Origin: JAVJSD01 sp040219575
Lineage (GTDB): Bacteria; Planctomycetota; Planctomycetia; Pirellulales; Pirellulaceae
Length of the DNA: 62,118 nt
Assembly (NCBI GenBank): GCA_040219575.1
Contig: JAVJSD010000121.1
Span: forward strand, 1-62,118
Reading direction: 5' to 3'
Positions 26,935 through 34,644 of this stretch are shown one piece after another (the stretch's first letter is position 1; every line of letters begins with the position of its first letter). The position numbers were made by a program, and so were the translations under genes. The notes beneath the pieces are model-generated. The model saw nothing but the letters and a program-made list of their open reading frames with translations, had not been told where the DNA came from and ran no database searches.

Positions 26935-26984
26935 GCCGCTCTTGCGAGCCGTCCGCCGATCAAAACATCGCGTCACTGGTCGAA

Positions 26985-28304
26985 TCACTCATCGACGGCT
27001 CGTTCCGACTCCGGAATGTGAATCACCGTCAAGGCGCACGACTCCCAACCGCGGGGCTGTCCCTCACGCCAGCCGTCCCAGGAGACGTACAGCTTGTCGC
27101 CCTCCGGCGAGAGCACCGAACAGAAACAGCCGTCGAGATAGTAGCCGCATTTCTGTTTGAAGGTCTCGTGCAAGTAGCACAGCACCTTGTGCCGCTTCTG
27201 CTTCAGGTCGTACTGCACCACCGGCGTGCCGTCCTTCGTCGCGCCGCCGTGGGCCCCGGGCACGTAATACAGGTAGCGGCCCGAGGGATCGATGTGCATC
27301 GACGCGATATACTCCTGCGAGGCGACAGCGGCCGTACCAAGTTGCCTGGTTTGTTCGCGACGAGTGTTGAAGCTGAACAGTTCGGCCCCGTGATGCGACA
27401 CGCCGTACGACAGTCCCTTGTCGGTCGGCACGGTCGCGCAGCGCACGTGCGGCACGTCGCAGGGGGTGATCTCGTTGGTGACAGGATCGTACTTGCTCCC
27501 CTCCCAATACACGCAGCCGCTGTCGGGGGCGAAGATGGCGTAGCGGTCGAAGCCTTTCTCCGCCTCCTTGATCACCTCTCCGGTATTGGCATCGAGCGCG
27601 AAGAATTTGACCGTCTTGTCGCGAAAGTCGCCAGCCGCGGTGCCGCCGTAGTAGACCATCGACACCGGATCGAGCACGCCCGCCAGGATGCAATGCTTCG
27701 CGACCGGAAAGGCCTTCACGACCTCCGTCTTGCCGGTCGCCGGTTCGGTCCGCAGCACCCATTCCCCCTGGAAGCCGTGCTCGTCGTTGGTCACGCGGGT
27801 CGAACCGCGCGTCGTTCCGTAATACAGCCAGCCGTCGCTCCCCAAATGCAGCTGCGTCTGCACCTCGCCCGGCGAGTAGTTCATCGACTCGGGGATCTGC
27901 CCCGCCTGGCGGAGGAACTTCGCCGTATCGACCAGCAGTGTGAATTTGTACGTTTGCGGATCGAACGAGAACAGCTTGGCGGTTCCCTTGGGCGCCAGGT
28001 GGTCGCAGAGGGCCGAGATGTACTTGCCGTCGACGACCAGCCCCACGGCTCGGAAGCTCCAAGGATTGCCGGGGTAGTCCTGTCCGGGGTAATAAAGAAA
28101 GTCGACTTTCGGCGGCGTCTCGGCGATCGCCACGCCGTCGCGCAGATTCGGCCCCGGCTCGAGCAGCTTCGGACCGGTCGCCGTCACCATCCGCTCGCCG
28201 TCGGGCAATTTCGGCGGATAGGCCAGCGGGTAACGAATCTGCCCCAAGGCGTGGCTACAGAGGAAGGCGAAACAGAGCAACAGCGTGACGTGGCTCGGAC
28301 GCAT
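26985..28304 (-). CDS. secreted beta-propeller-like protein, unknown function
   Basis: 439 residues. Signal peptide MRPSHVTLLLCFAFLCSHALG. The rest is a chain of short blade-like repeats with patterns such as DGWLYYGTTRGS, DKTVKFFALDANTGEVI, SGCVYWEGSKYDP and SGRYLYYVPGAHGG, which fit a 6-8 bladed propeller. There are several Cys residues, some perhaps in disulfides. No enzymatic signature can be named. It is divergent from the cytochrome c protein gene across about 450 bases, a pairing seen with extracellular oxidation genes in planctomycetes. Confidence 0.7.
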   Translation of the reverse strand: MRPSHVTLLLCFAFLCSHALGQIRYPLAYPPKLPDGERMVTATGPKLLEPGPNLRDGVAIAETPPKVDFLYYPGQDYPGNPWSFRAVGLVVDGKYISALCDHLAPKGTAKLFSFDPQTYKFTLLVDTAKFLRQAGQIPESMNYSPGEVQTQLHLGSDGWLYYGTTRGSTRVTNDEHGFQGEWVLRTEPATGKTEVVKAFPVAKHCILAGVLDPVSMVYYGGTAAGDFRDKTVKFFALDANTGEVIKEAEKGFDRYAIFAPDSGCVYWEGSKYDPVTNEITPCDVPHVRCATVPTDKGLSYGVSHHGAELFSFNTRREQTRQLGTAAVASQEYIASMHIDPSGRYLYYVPGAHGGATKDGTPVVQYDLKQKRHKVLCYLHETFKQKCGYYLDGCFCSVLSPEGDKLYVSWDGWREGQPRGWESCALTVIHIPESERAVDE

Positions 28305-28751
28305 GACAAAACTCGCGGCGAGGAAAATGGGTTGTCGAGGGGCGTCTCCATTCTATCCACAACGAACGCGCACCGCGGCGCGCCCGCCGCATCGAAGTTC
28401 TTCATCCGTGTTCAATCCGTGTTTCCTCCGTGGCCGGCCGTCCGCCACCTTCGAGCCACGAAGGAAGCTCAAGCCGGTGCACCCGGAACCAAATAGACAA
28501 AGGCAGGCTAACCGCTGATGAACGCTCATGGGCGCTAATCAATCTGAAACCTCCGACATTAGCGTCTGATCAGCGTTCATCAGCGGTTACAACGTCTCGT
28601 GTAGAGCGGCAATACGCGCGGCCGGTGCTCATTTCCAACGGTTGTTGTACGGAGGGGGAATCGGCTTTCACGCCGCCGCCGCGGTTTGATTACAATGACG
28701 GCTGTTCGTCGCGGTTGGCTCTCTTTCTTCCCTGATCTTGGTCTTGCCGGC
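28305..28751. other. intergenic region between divergent genes
   Basis: Shared upstream region of the beta-propeller and cytochrome c genes. Its main content is the inverted repeat at 28509-28589. No gene is supported, and I did not find a convincing promoter pair. Confidence 0.5.
28509..28589. repeat. long inverted repeat, CGCTGATGAACGCT type
   Basis: Perfect 18-base arms TAACCGCTGATGAACGCT (28509-28526) and its complement (28572-28589) enclose an inner, nearly perfect arm pair (GCGCTAAT / ATTAGCGT). The style resembles the CGCAGAT elements at 32.8, 54.1 and 55.2 kb but in a diverged version. Confidence 0.8.
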
Positions 28752-31700
28752 ATGCATTTCTTTACAAATCGTCGCAGCTCGATCCTGCTTGTGATCCTGG
28801 CCATCGGCAATCTCACCGGACGCCTCTCGGCGCAGTCCGGTGGACTCGAAGCGCAACTCAAGGCCGAAGGCGGCGAGTCGCTGGCGGCGGCGGCCCTGCA
28901 GTTGGGTGACGCGCGGCGGGGGGCGATCGTGTTCCACCAACCGCATACCGGCTGCGTCAAATGCCACGCGGTCGATGGCGCGAAGAACGGCCTCGGCCCC
29001 GATCCCACCAGCATCGAACCGAAGCCCGAGAACGCCTACCTCGCCGAATCGATCCTCGACCCGTCGAAGCAGATCCGCAAGGGATTCGAAACGATGACCG
29101 TCGTCACCGACGACGGCAAGACGATCACCGGGCTGCTCGCCGAGGAGTCGCCGGAACGAATCGTGTTGCGCGATCCCTCCCAGCCGGACATGCCGATCAG
29201 CATTCCCCGCGACAACATCGACGAATTGCTCACCGGCCAGCAGTCGATCATGCCGACCGGTCTGACGAATCAACTCGCCAGCCGGCAGCAGTTTCTCGAC
29301 TTGCTGCGCTACCTGATCGAGATTCGCGACGGCGGGCTCGACAAGGCCCGCGAACTGCAACCGGCTCCCGCGCTGTATGCGCTGCAGATTCCGGAGTATG
29401 AATCGCATGTCGATCATGCCGGCATGCTGCGCGATCTCGACCAGAAAGCATTTCAGCGCGGGGCGGAGATCTATCGCGGACTGTGCATCAACTGCCACGG
29501 CACGGTCGAGCAGGCGGGGTCGCTCCCCACCTCGCTGCGATTCGCCACGGGGAAATTCAAAAGCGGCAGCGATCCCTACACGATGTACCAGACGTTGACC
29601 CGCGGCTTCGGCCTGATGACGCCGCAAGCCTGGATGGTGCCGCAACAGAAGTACGACGTGATCCACTACATCCGCGAGGCGTACCTCAAGCGGCACAACA
29701 CGTCGCAGCTCTTTCCCGTCACCGACGAGTACCTGGCGAGCCTGCCCGTCGGCGACACGCGCGGCCCGGCGCCGCGGAAGATCGAACCCTGGGTGACGAT
29801 GGATTACGGCCCCAGCCTGATCAACACCTACGAAATCGGCAGCGACGGCGCGAACTTCGCCTACAAGGGGATCGCCGCCCGACTCGACGCGGGCCCCGGC
29901 GGCATCTCGCGCGGCAGGGCCTGGATGATCTTCGATCACGACACCATGCGGATGGCCGCCGCTTGGACCGGCAAAGGCTTCATCGACTACAACGGCATCC
30001 ACTTCAACGGCCGGCACCAGGTGCATCCACGGATCGTGGGTGATCTGCAACTCGCCAATTCCACCGGTCCCGGTTGGGCGAATCCTAAAACGGGCTCGTT
30101 TGTGGATGATCAGCGCGTCGTGGGGCGCGACGGTCGCCGCTACGGCCCGCTGCCGCGCAGCTGGGCGCGGTACAAGGGGCTGTATCAACACGGGGATCGG
30201 ATCGTCGTCTCGTATACGGTCGGCGACACGGAGATTCTCGAGATGCCCGGCGCCGTGCTGCCGCCGACGCCCGTTTCCGAAGAGCAGGAGACGACGAACA
30301 AGAAACAGAAGGAGGTCGAGGACGAACCGGCGCTGCCGCCCGTCTTCACGCGAACGCTGCACCTTGGACCTCGATCGCAGGCGATGACCTTGCTCGTCGC
30401 GACGCACCCCGACGAATCGCCAGCGTTCCACTCCGACTTTGGGGTGGGCGTGCTCGGAACGGGCGATCCGACGGTGCGAGAAGTAGAGAAGCGGTTGGCT
30501 TTTGACGGCGCCGGCTACGGGGAGACAACCGACGCGGCGCCGTTCGACATGACGGGCGGCGATTTCACGATCACCGCCCGAATCCGCACCAGCCAAGGAG
30601 GGACAATCTTCTCCCGCAGTCCGGCCCAAGGGAATTGGGCGCCCGACGGCAAGACCTTCTTCGTCCGCGGCGGAAAACTCTGCTACGACATCGGCTGGGT
30701 CGGCGCGGTGCAATCGAGCCAGTCGGTCAACGACGGTCGTTGGCACGACGTCGCTCTTCGTTGGCGCACCCGCGACGCGTTGGCCGAGTTGTTCATCGAC
30801 GGCAAACCGGCCGGATCGAAGCAACTGCGGCCCAAGCAACCGGCCCGCGATCAGGTCGTCCGCGTCGGCTACACCGCACCGAACTTCCCCCGGCCGCAGT
30901 CGTTCTTTTCCGGCGATCTGCGCGATGTGCGTTTCTTCGGGCGAACCCTCACCGACGACGAACTATCGTCCCTGCCAAAGGTCGAAGAGAAACTCGTCGC
31001 CCATTGGCGTTTGGATTCGCTCACCGACGACGGACAAATCGCCGATGCGAGCGGCGGCAAGCACGCGGCGAAATGGCGCAGCGGCCAGAGTTCCTCTGAC
31101 GAAACAGTGGTCATCGGGTGGCTCTCCGGCGACCTCCCCTCCGGCGTGGACTGGCTCGCCGAGGGAAACCGGCTCTGTCTGCGGATCCCCCCCGGCAAGG
31201 ATCCCGTGCAATTCACCGTTTACTCGGCCCGCTGCGGCTCCGATGAAAATCCAACGGAGGTTGCGTTGAAAACGACGCCCGGCAAGGCGCCGCCCGATCT
31301 CGCCACGCTCACGCAGGGCGGGCCGACGCATTGGCCGCAGAAGTTGGAGACAGAGGCCGTTCTGGGCGGCGAGGCGGGCGCCTTCGCCACCGATGTGCTG
31401 ACGTTGCCCGTCGCCAATCCCTGGCTGGCGCAGGTCCGCACGACGGGCATCGATTTCTTCGCCGACGGCGATCGCGCGGCGGTCTGCGCCTGGGACGGCG
31501 ACGTCTGGACGGTCAGCGGTCTGTCGAAGTTGGACGCGGCCGCGGAAGGCGAAGGCGGGCCGAAACTCACCTGGCGACGGATCGCCTGTGGTCTGTTTCA
31601 GCCGCTGGGCGTGAAGATCGTCGACGGCGGCATTTATCTTACGTGCCGCGATCAACTGGTGATCCTGCGGGACAAGAACGGCGACGGCGAGACCGACTTC

Positions 31701-32726
31701 TACGAGTGCTTCAACAACGACCATCAGGTGACCGAGCACTTCCACGAATTCGCCATGGGCTTGCAGACCGACGACGAGGGAAACTTCTACTACGCCAAGA
31801 GCGCCCGGCATGCGTTGCCGGCGGTGGTGCCGCATCACGGCACGTTGCTGGAGGTGAGCCGCGACGGATCGCGGACCGAAATCCTGGCCAACGGCTTCCG
31901 CGCCGCCAACGGCGTCTGCCTCAACGACGACGGCACGTTCGTCGTCACCGATCAGGAGGGGCACTGGAACCCCAAGAACCGCATCAACTGGGTCAAGCGG
32001 GGCGGCTTCTACGGCAACATGTTCGGCTACCACGACGTGACCGATTCCTCCGACGAGGCGATGCAACAGCCGCTCTGCTGGATCACGAACGAGTTCGACC
32101 GCTCGCCGGCGGAACTGCTGTGGACGCCCCAAGACGCCTGGGGCTCACTGGGCGGTTCGCTGCTCAACCTCTCCTACGGCTACGGCAAGCTGTTTGTCGT
32201 GCCCTTCGATGAAGTCGCCGGCCGCAAACAGGGCGGCCTATGCCAACTCCCCATCGCGCCGTTGCCGACCGGCGTGATGCGAGGACGGTTCCACCCGCGG
32301 GACCGTCAGCTCTATTGCTGCGGCATGTTCGCCTGGGCGGGCAGCGCCACGCAACCCGGCGGCTTGTACCGTATTCGCTACACCGGAAAACCGATGCACC
32401 TGCCGGTCGGCCTCGAGGCCCGGTCGGGAGAACTAAGCATCCGGTTCACCGACCCAGTCGACGCCGCGGCGGCCGTCGATCCCGACAACTACGCGATCAA
32501 GATCTGGGATTTGAAACGCACCGCCGGCTACGGCTCGAAGCATTACAACGAGCAACCGCTCAAAGTCGCCGCCGCCGAACTTTCGGCCGACGGCCGCACC
32601 GTCACCTTGAAGACGCCCGACCTCGCCCCCACCTGGTGCATGGAGATCGTCTGCCGCCTGCAGGCCGAGGATGGTTCACGGTTTCAGCGGGTGATTCACA
32701 ATTCGGTGTTTCGCCTGGAGGAGTGA
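28752..32726 (+). CDS. multi-domain cytochrome c / DUF6797 / LamG / beta-propeller protein
   Basis: 1324 residues with a signal peptide (SILLVILAIGNLTGRLSAQ). The first heme c site CVKCH is in a planctomycete putative-heme domain (HTGCVKCHAVDGAKNGLGPD). The second, CINCH, belongs to a class I cytochrome c domain. Then follow DUF6797 (YGPSLINTYEIGSDGANFAY; WMIFDHDTMRMAAAWTG), a LamG/concanavalin-like domain (about 590-740) and a C-terminal NHL/sugar-dehydrogenase-type propeller (DKNGDGETDFYECFNNDHQ, GFRAANGVCLNDDGTFVV, WNPKNRINWVKRGGFYGN). Start at 28752 so the signal peptide is N-terminal. It probably binds and oxidises an extracytoplasmic carbohydrate, passing electrons to the two hemes. Substrate unknown. 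Confidence 0.88.
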   Translation: MHFFTNRRSSILLVILAIGNLTGRLSAQSGGLEAQLKAEGGESLAAAALQLGDARRGAIVFHQPHTGCVKCHAVDGAKNGLGPDPTSIEPKPENAYLAESILDPSKQIRKGFETMTVVTDDGKTITGLLAEESPERIVLRDPSQPDMPISIPRDNIDELLTGQQSIMPTGLTNQLASRQQFLDLLRYLIEIRDGGLDKARELQPAPALYALQIPEYESHVDHAGMLRDLDQKAFQRGAEIYRGLCINCHGTVEQAGSLPTSLRFATGKFKSGSDPYTMYQTLTRGFGLMTPQAWMVPQQKYDVIHYIREAYLKRHNTSQLFPVTDEYLASLPVGDTRGPAPRKIEPWVTMDYGPSLINTYEIGSDGANFAYKGIAARLDAGPGGISRGRAWMIFDHDTMRMAAAWTGKGFIDYNGIHFNGRHQVHPRIVGDLQLANSTGPGWANPKTGSFVDDQRVVGRDGRRYGPLPRSWARYKGLYQHGDRIVVSYTVGDTEILEMPGAVLPPTPVSEEQETTNKKQKEVEDEPALPPVFTRTLHLGPRSQAMTLLVATHPDESPAFHSDFGVGVLGTGDPTVREVEKRLAFDGAGYGETTDAAPFDMTGGDFTITARIRTSQGGTIFSRSPAQGNWAPDGKTFFVRGGKLCYDIGWVGAVQSSQSVNDGRWHDVALRWRTRDALAELFIDGKPAGSKQLRPKQPARDQVVRVGYTAPNFPRPQSFFSGDLRDVRFFGRTLTDDELSSLPKVEEKLVAHWRLDSLTDDGQIADASGGKHAAKWRSGQSSSDETVVIGWLSGDLPSGVDWLAEGNRLCLRIPPGKDPVQFTVYSARCGSDENPTEVALKTTPGKAPPDLATLTQGGPTHWPQKLETEAVLGGEAGAFATDVLTLPVANPWLAQVRTTGIDFFADGDRAAVCAWDGDVWTVSGLSKLDAAAEGEGGPKLTWRRIACGLFQPLGVKIVDGGIYLTCRDQLVILRDKNGDGETDFYECFNNDHQVTEHFHEFAMGLQTDDEGNFYYAKSARHALPAVVPHHGTLLEVSRDGSRTEILANGFRAANGVCLNDDGTFVVTDQEGHWNPKNRINWVKRGGFYGNMFGYHDVTDSSDEAMQQPLCWITNEFDRSPAELLWTPQDAWGSLGGSLLNLSYGYGKLFVVPFDEVAGRKQGGLCQLPIAPLPTGVMRGRFHPRDRQLYCCGMFAWAGSATQPGGLYRIRYTGKPMHLPVGLEARSGELSIRFTDPVDAAAAVDPDNYAIKIWDLKRTAGYGSKHYNEQPLKVAAAELSADGRTVTLKTPDLAPTWCMEIVCRLQAEDGSRFQRVIHNSVFRLEE

Positions 32727-32793
32727 GTAGGTCTTGAGAGCCACGGATGGAACACAGACGAAGGTCAGCCCGGCGTAGCCGGAACCGAGTTGG

Positions 32794-32940
32794 TCCGCAG
32801 ATGACGCAGATTGCCGCAGATGTAAGGCAGTGCCGATGAAAGGCATTGCCAGCCAACCGTTTCGTTGGCCGTTTGCCATATCAAGCAGAAAAGACCAAAT
32901 CGGTTCTCAAATATCTGCGGAAATCTGCGTCATCTGCGGA
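32794..32940. repeat. inverted repeat with three-unit CGCAGAT arms (copy B)
   Basis: Arms 32794-32821 and 32913-32940 pair over 28 bases with one mismatch. Each arm contains three CGCAGAT units spaced 9-10 bases apart, beginning TCCGCAGATGACGCAGATT. The loop is about 90 bases. Same family as 54089-54279 and 55226-55364. Confidence 0.85.
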
Positions 32941-32959
32941 CTCCCCAGAAATGCGCGCG

Positions 32960-33001
32960 GCCGGCAGTACTGAGCCGGCAGCACTGAGCCGGCAGTACTG
33001 A
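32960..33001. repeat. three tandem 14-bp units GCCGGCAGTACTGA
   Basis: Copies at 32960-32973, 32974-32987 (one change) and 32988-33001. Each includes AGTACT-like and GCCGGC palindromic parts. It lies between the cytochrome c gene and the dihydroorotase gene. Role unknown. Confidence 0.75.
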
Positions 33002-33110
33002 AAAATCCAACGGCGGCTGTGTTGCCGGAAACGACGTGGCGATGAGAGGGCTTGCTGTTGCCACGCGTTTTTTCGTCGATGTGCGCCGCTCGTCGATACG
33101 AACCGCTCGT

Positions 33111-33127
33111 CGACGCTGGCAGCGTCG
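33111..33127. repeat. CGACGCTGGCAGCGTCG palindrome (copy 1)
   Basis: A 17-base palindrome with a 3-base loop, followed by GCTACGGGG. The same unit with the same GCTACGGGG tail occurs at 60307-60327, and a near copy at 60262-60280, so this is a dispersed element. It lies 20 bases beyond the end of the dihydroorotase gene and could also act as a terminator hairpin. Confidence 0.75.
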
Positions 33128-33146
33128 GCTACGGGGGCGGCGAAGA

Positions 33147-34478
33147 TCAACTCAGCCAGTATCCGCCGCGCTGGTGATCGTAGACGGCTTCGCGGCCGCG
33201 GCGGGTTTCGTCGAAGTCGCCGTCGCGGAACACCTCGTGACCCATCACCCAGGTGCGGACGGGCCAACCCGTGAGCGAGACGCCGTTCCAAGGGCTCCAA
33301 CGGCACTTGGTTTGTTGCTCCTCGTTGCGAATCACGGCGGTCTTGTTCAGATCGACCAACACCAGATCCGCGTCGTAGCCGACTTCGATGCGGCCCTTGC
33401 CGACGATGTCCCACACGCGGGCCGGGGCGTCGCACATCCAGGCGACCACCTGCTCAATCGTGCAGCGGCCGCGATGCACCTGGTCGAGCAACAGCGCCAG
33501 CGAGTTTTCGACCGCCGGCAATCCCGAGGGGGAGTCCGGATACGCCTGCTGCTTCTCCTGCCAGGTGTGCGGGGCGTGGTCGGTGGCGATCACCTGGATC
33601 ACGCCCTCCAGCAGCCCTCGCCACAATCGGTCATTGTCGGCCTGCGTCTTGATCGAGGGATTCATCTGCACCAGCGTTCCCAGACGGTCGTAATCGTCGA
33701 GGTTGAAAAACAGATGATGCGGGCAAACCTCGGCGGTGATCATCTTCGAAGGCAGCGACTGGGCGATGAGTTCGACCTCGGCCGCGGTAGAGACGTGCAG
33801 CACATGAAAGCGATGACGGTGCCGCACGGCGAGATCGATCGCGCGGCGGGTGGCGACGATCGCCGCCTGATGGTCGCGAATGCGGGAGTGATCCGCCACG
33901 CCGCCGGGTTCGCCGACGCGCTTTCGGTTGCCGCGGATGGTTGATTCGTCCTCGCAGTGCGCGCAGATCGGCAGGGTGGTCTCGGCGAAGATTCGCTCCA
34001 GCGCGGCCTGACTATCGACCAGCAGATCGCCCGTGCTCGAGCCAATGAAGATCTTGATGCCCGGCGTGCGGTGGGCGGCCTGCAGATGCTCGACATTGTC
34101 GGGCGTGGCGCCGATGTAGAAGCCGTAGTTGACGAGACTCCGCTCGGCCGCGAGCGCCAGCTTCTCCTCCAGCCGCTCTTGCGTCACCGCGTTGGGAATG
34201 GTGTTGGGCATTTCGAGGAAGGTGGTCACACCCCCTTTGGCGCAGGCCCGGCTGGCGTGGGCCAGATCTTCCTTGTGCGTCAGGCCGGGTTCGCGGAAAT
34301 GCACCTGGTCGTCGATCACGCCGGGCAGCAGGTGCAGCCCGGCCGCGTCGATCGTCTCGTCGGCGGAAGTCTGCGCCGCCGGGTCGACGGCCGCGATCTT
34401 GTCGCCGTCGATCAAGACGGAGACCGATTCGCAGCCGGTCGGCAGCACCACATTCGCATTGCGGATGAGCGTCTTCAT
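33147..34478 (-). CDS. pyrC: dihydroorotase (metal-ligand variant)
   Basis: 443 residues, amidohydrolase superfamily. It would close carbamoyl-aspartate to dihydroorotate in pyrimidine synthesis. Motifs: IDDQVHFREPGLTHKED (55-71), Lys142 as the likely carboxylated lysine in IKIFIGSSTG, His174 in ICAHCEDE, His228 in HVLHVS and Asp300 in IATDHAPH. The first His of the usual HxH is Gln58 here. I recall this variant from a Bacteroidetes-like clade of dihydroorotases. The start at 34478 fits the family (MKTLIRNANVVLPTG); an upstream ATG adds 33 residues from a repeat-rich region. Allantoinase is an alternative but less likely. Confidence 0.85.
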   Translation of the reverse strand: MKTLIRNANVVLPTGCESVSVLIDGDKIAAVDPAAQTSADETIDAAGLHLLPGVIDDQVHFREPGLTHKEDLAHASRACAKGGVTTFLEMPNTIPNAVTQERLEEKLALAAERSLVNYGFYIGATPDNVEHLQAAHRTPGIKIFIGSSTGDLLVDSQAALERIFAETTLPICAHCEDESTIRGNRKRVGEPGGVADHSRIRDHQAAIVATRRAIDLAVRHRHRFHVLHVSTAAEVELIAQSLPSKMITAEVCPHHLFFNLDDYDRLGTLVQMNPSIKTQADNDRLWRGLLEGVIQVIATDHAPHTWQEKQQAYPDSPSGLPAVENSLALLLDQVHRGRCTIEQVVAWMCDAPARVWDIVGKGRIEVGYDADLVLVDLNKTAVIRNEEQQTKCRWSPWNGVSLTGWPVRTWVMGHEVFRDGDFDETRRGREAVYDHQRGGYWLS

Positions 34479-34526
34479 GACAGGAAGATGAGAATTTGTC
34501 AGGGGTAAAGCAGCACGGCCCCGTAG

Positions 34527-34622
34527 CGGAAGTCGCCAGACTTCCGACGACCGGCTGGCAGTTCTCGGAAGTCTCACGACTTCCGTTGCAAAGAGTCTTT
34601 CTCGGAAGTCTCACGACTTCCG
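34527..34622. repeat. cluster of three CGGAAGTC hairpins
   Basis: Three 20-base hairpins with 8-base arms CGGAAGTC/GACTTCCG: 34527-34546 with loop GCCA, and 34566-34585 and 34603-34622 with loop TCAC. The last two sit in a 37-base direct repeat. The cluster fills the space between the dihydroorotase start and the end of the exported protein gene. Confidence 0.85.
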
Positions 34623-34644
34623 CTACAAGACGTCCGGAAACGCC

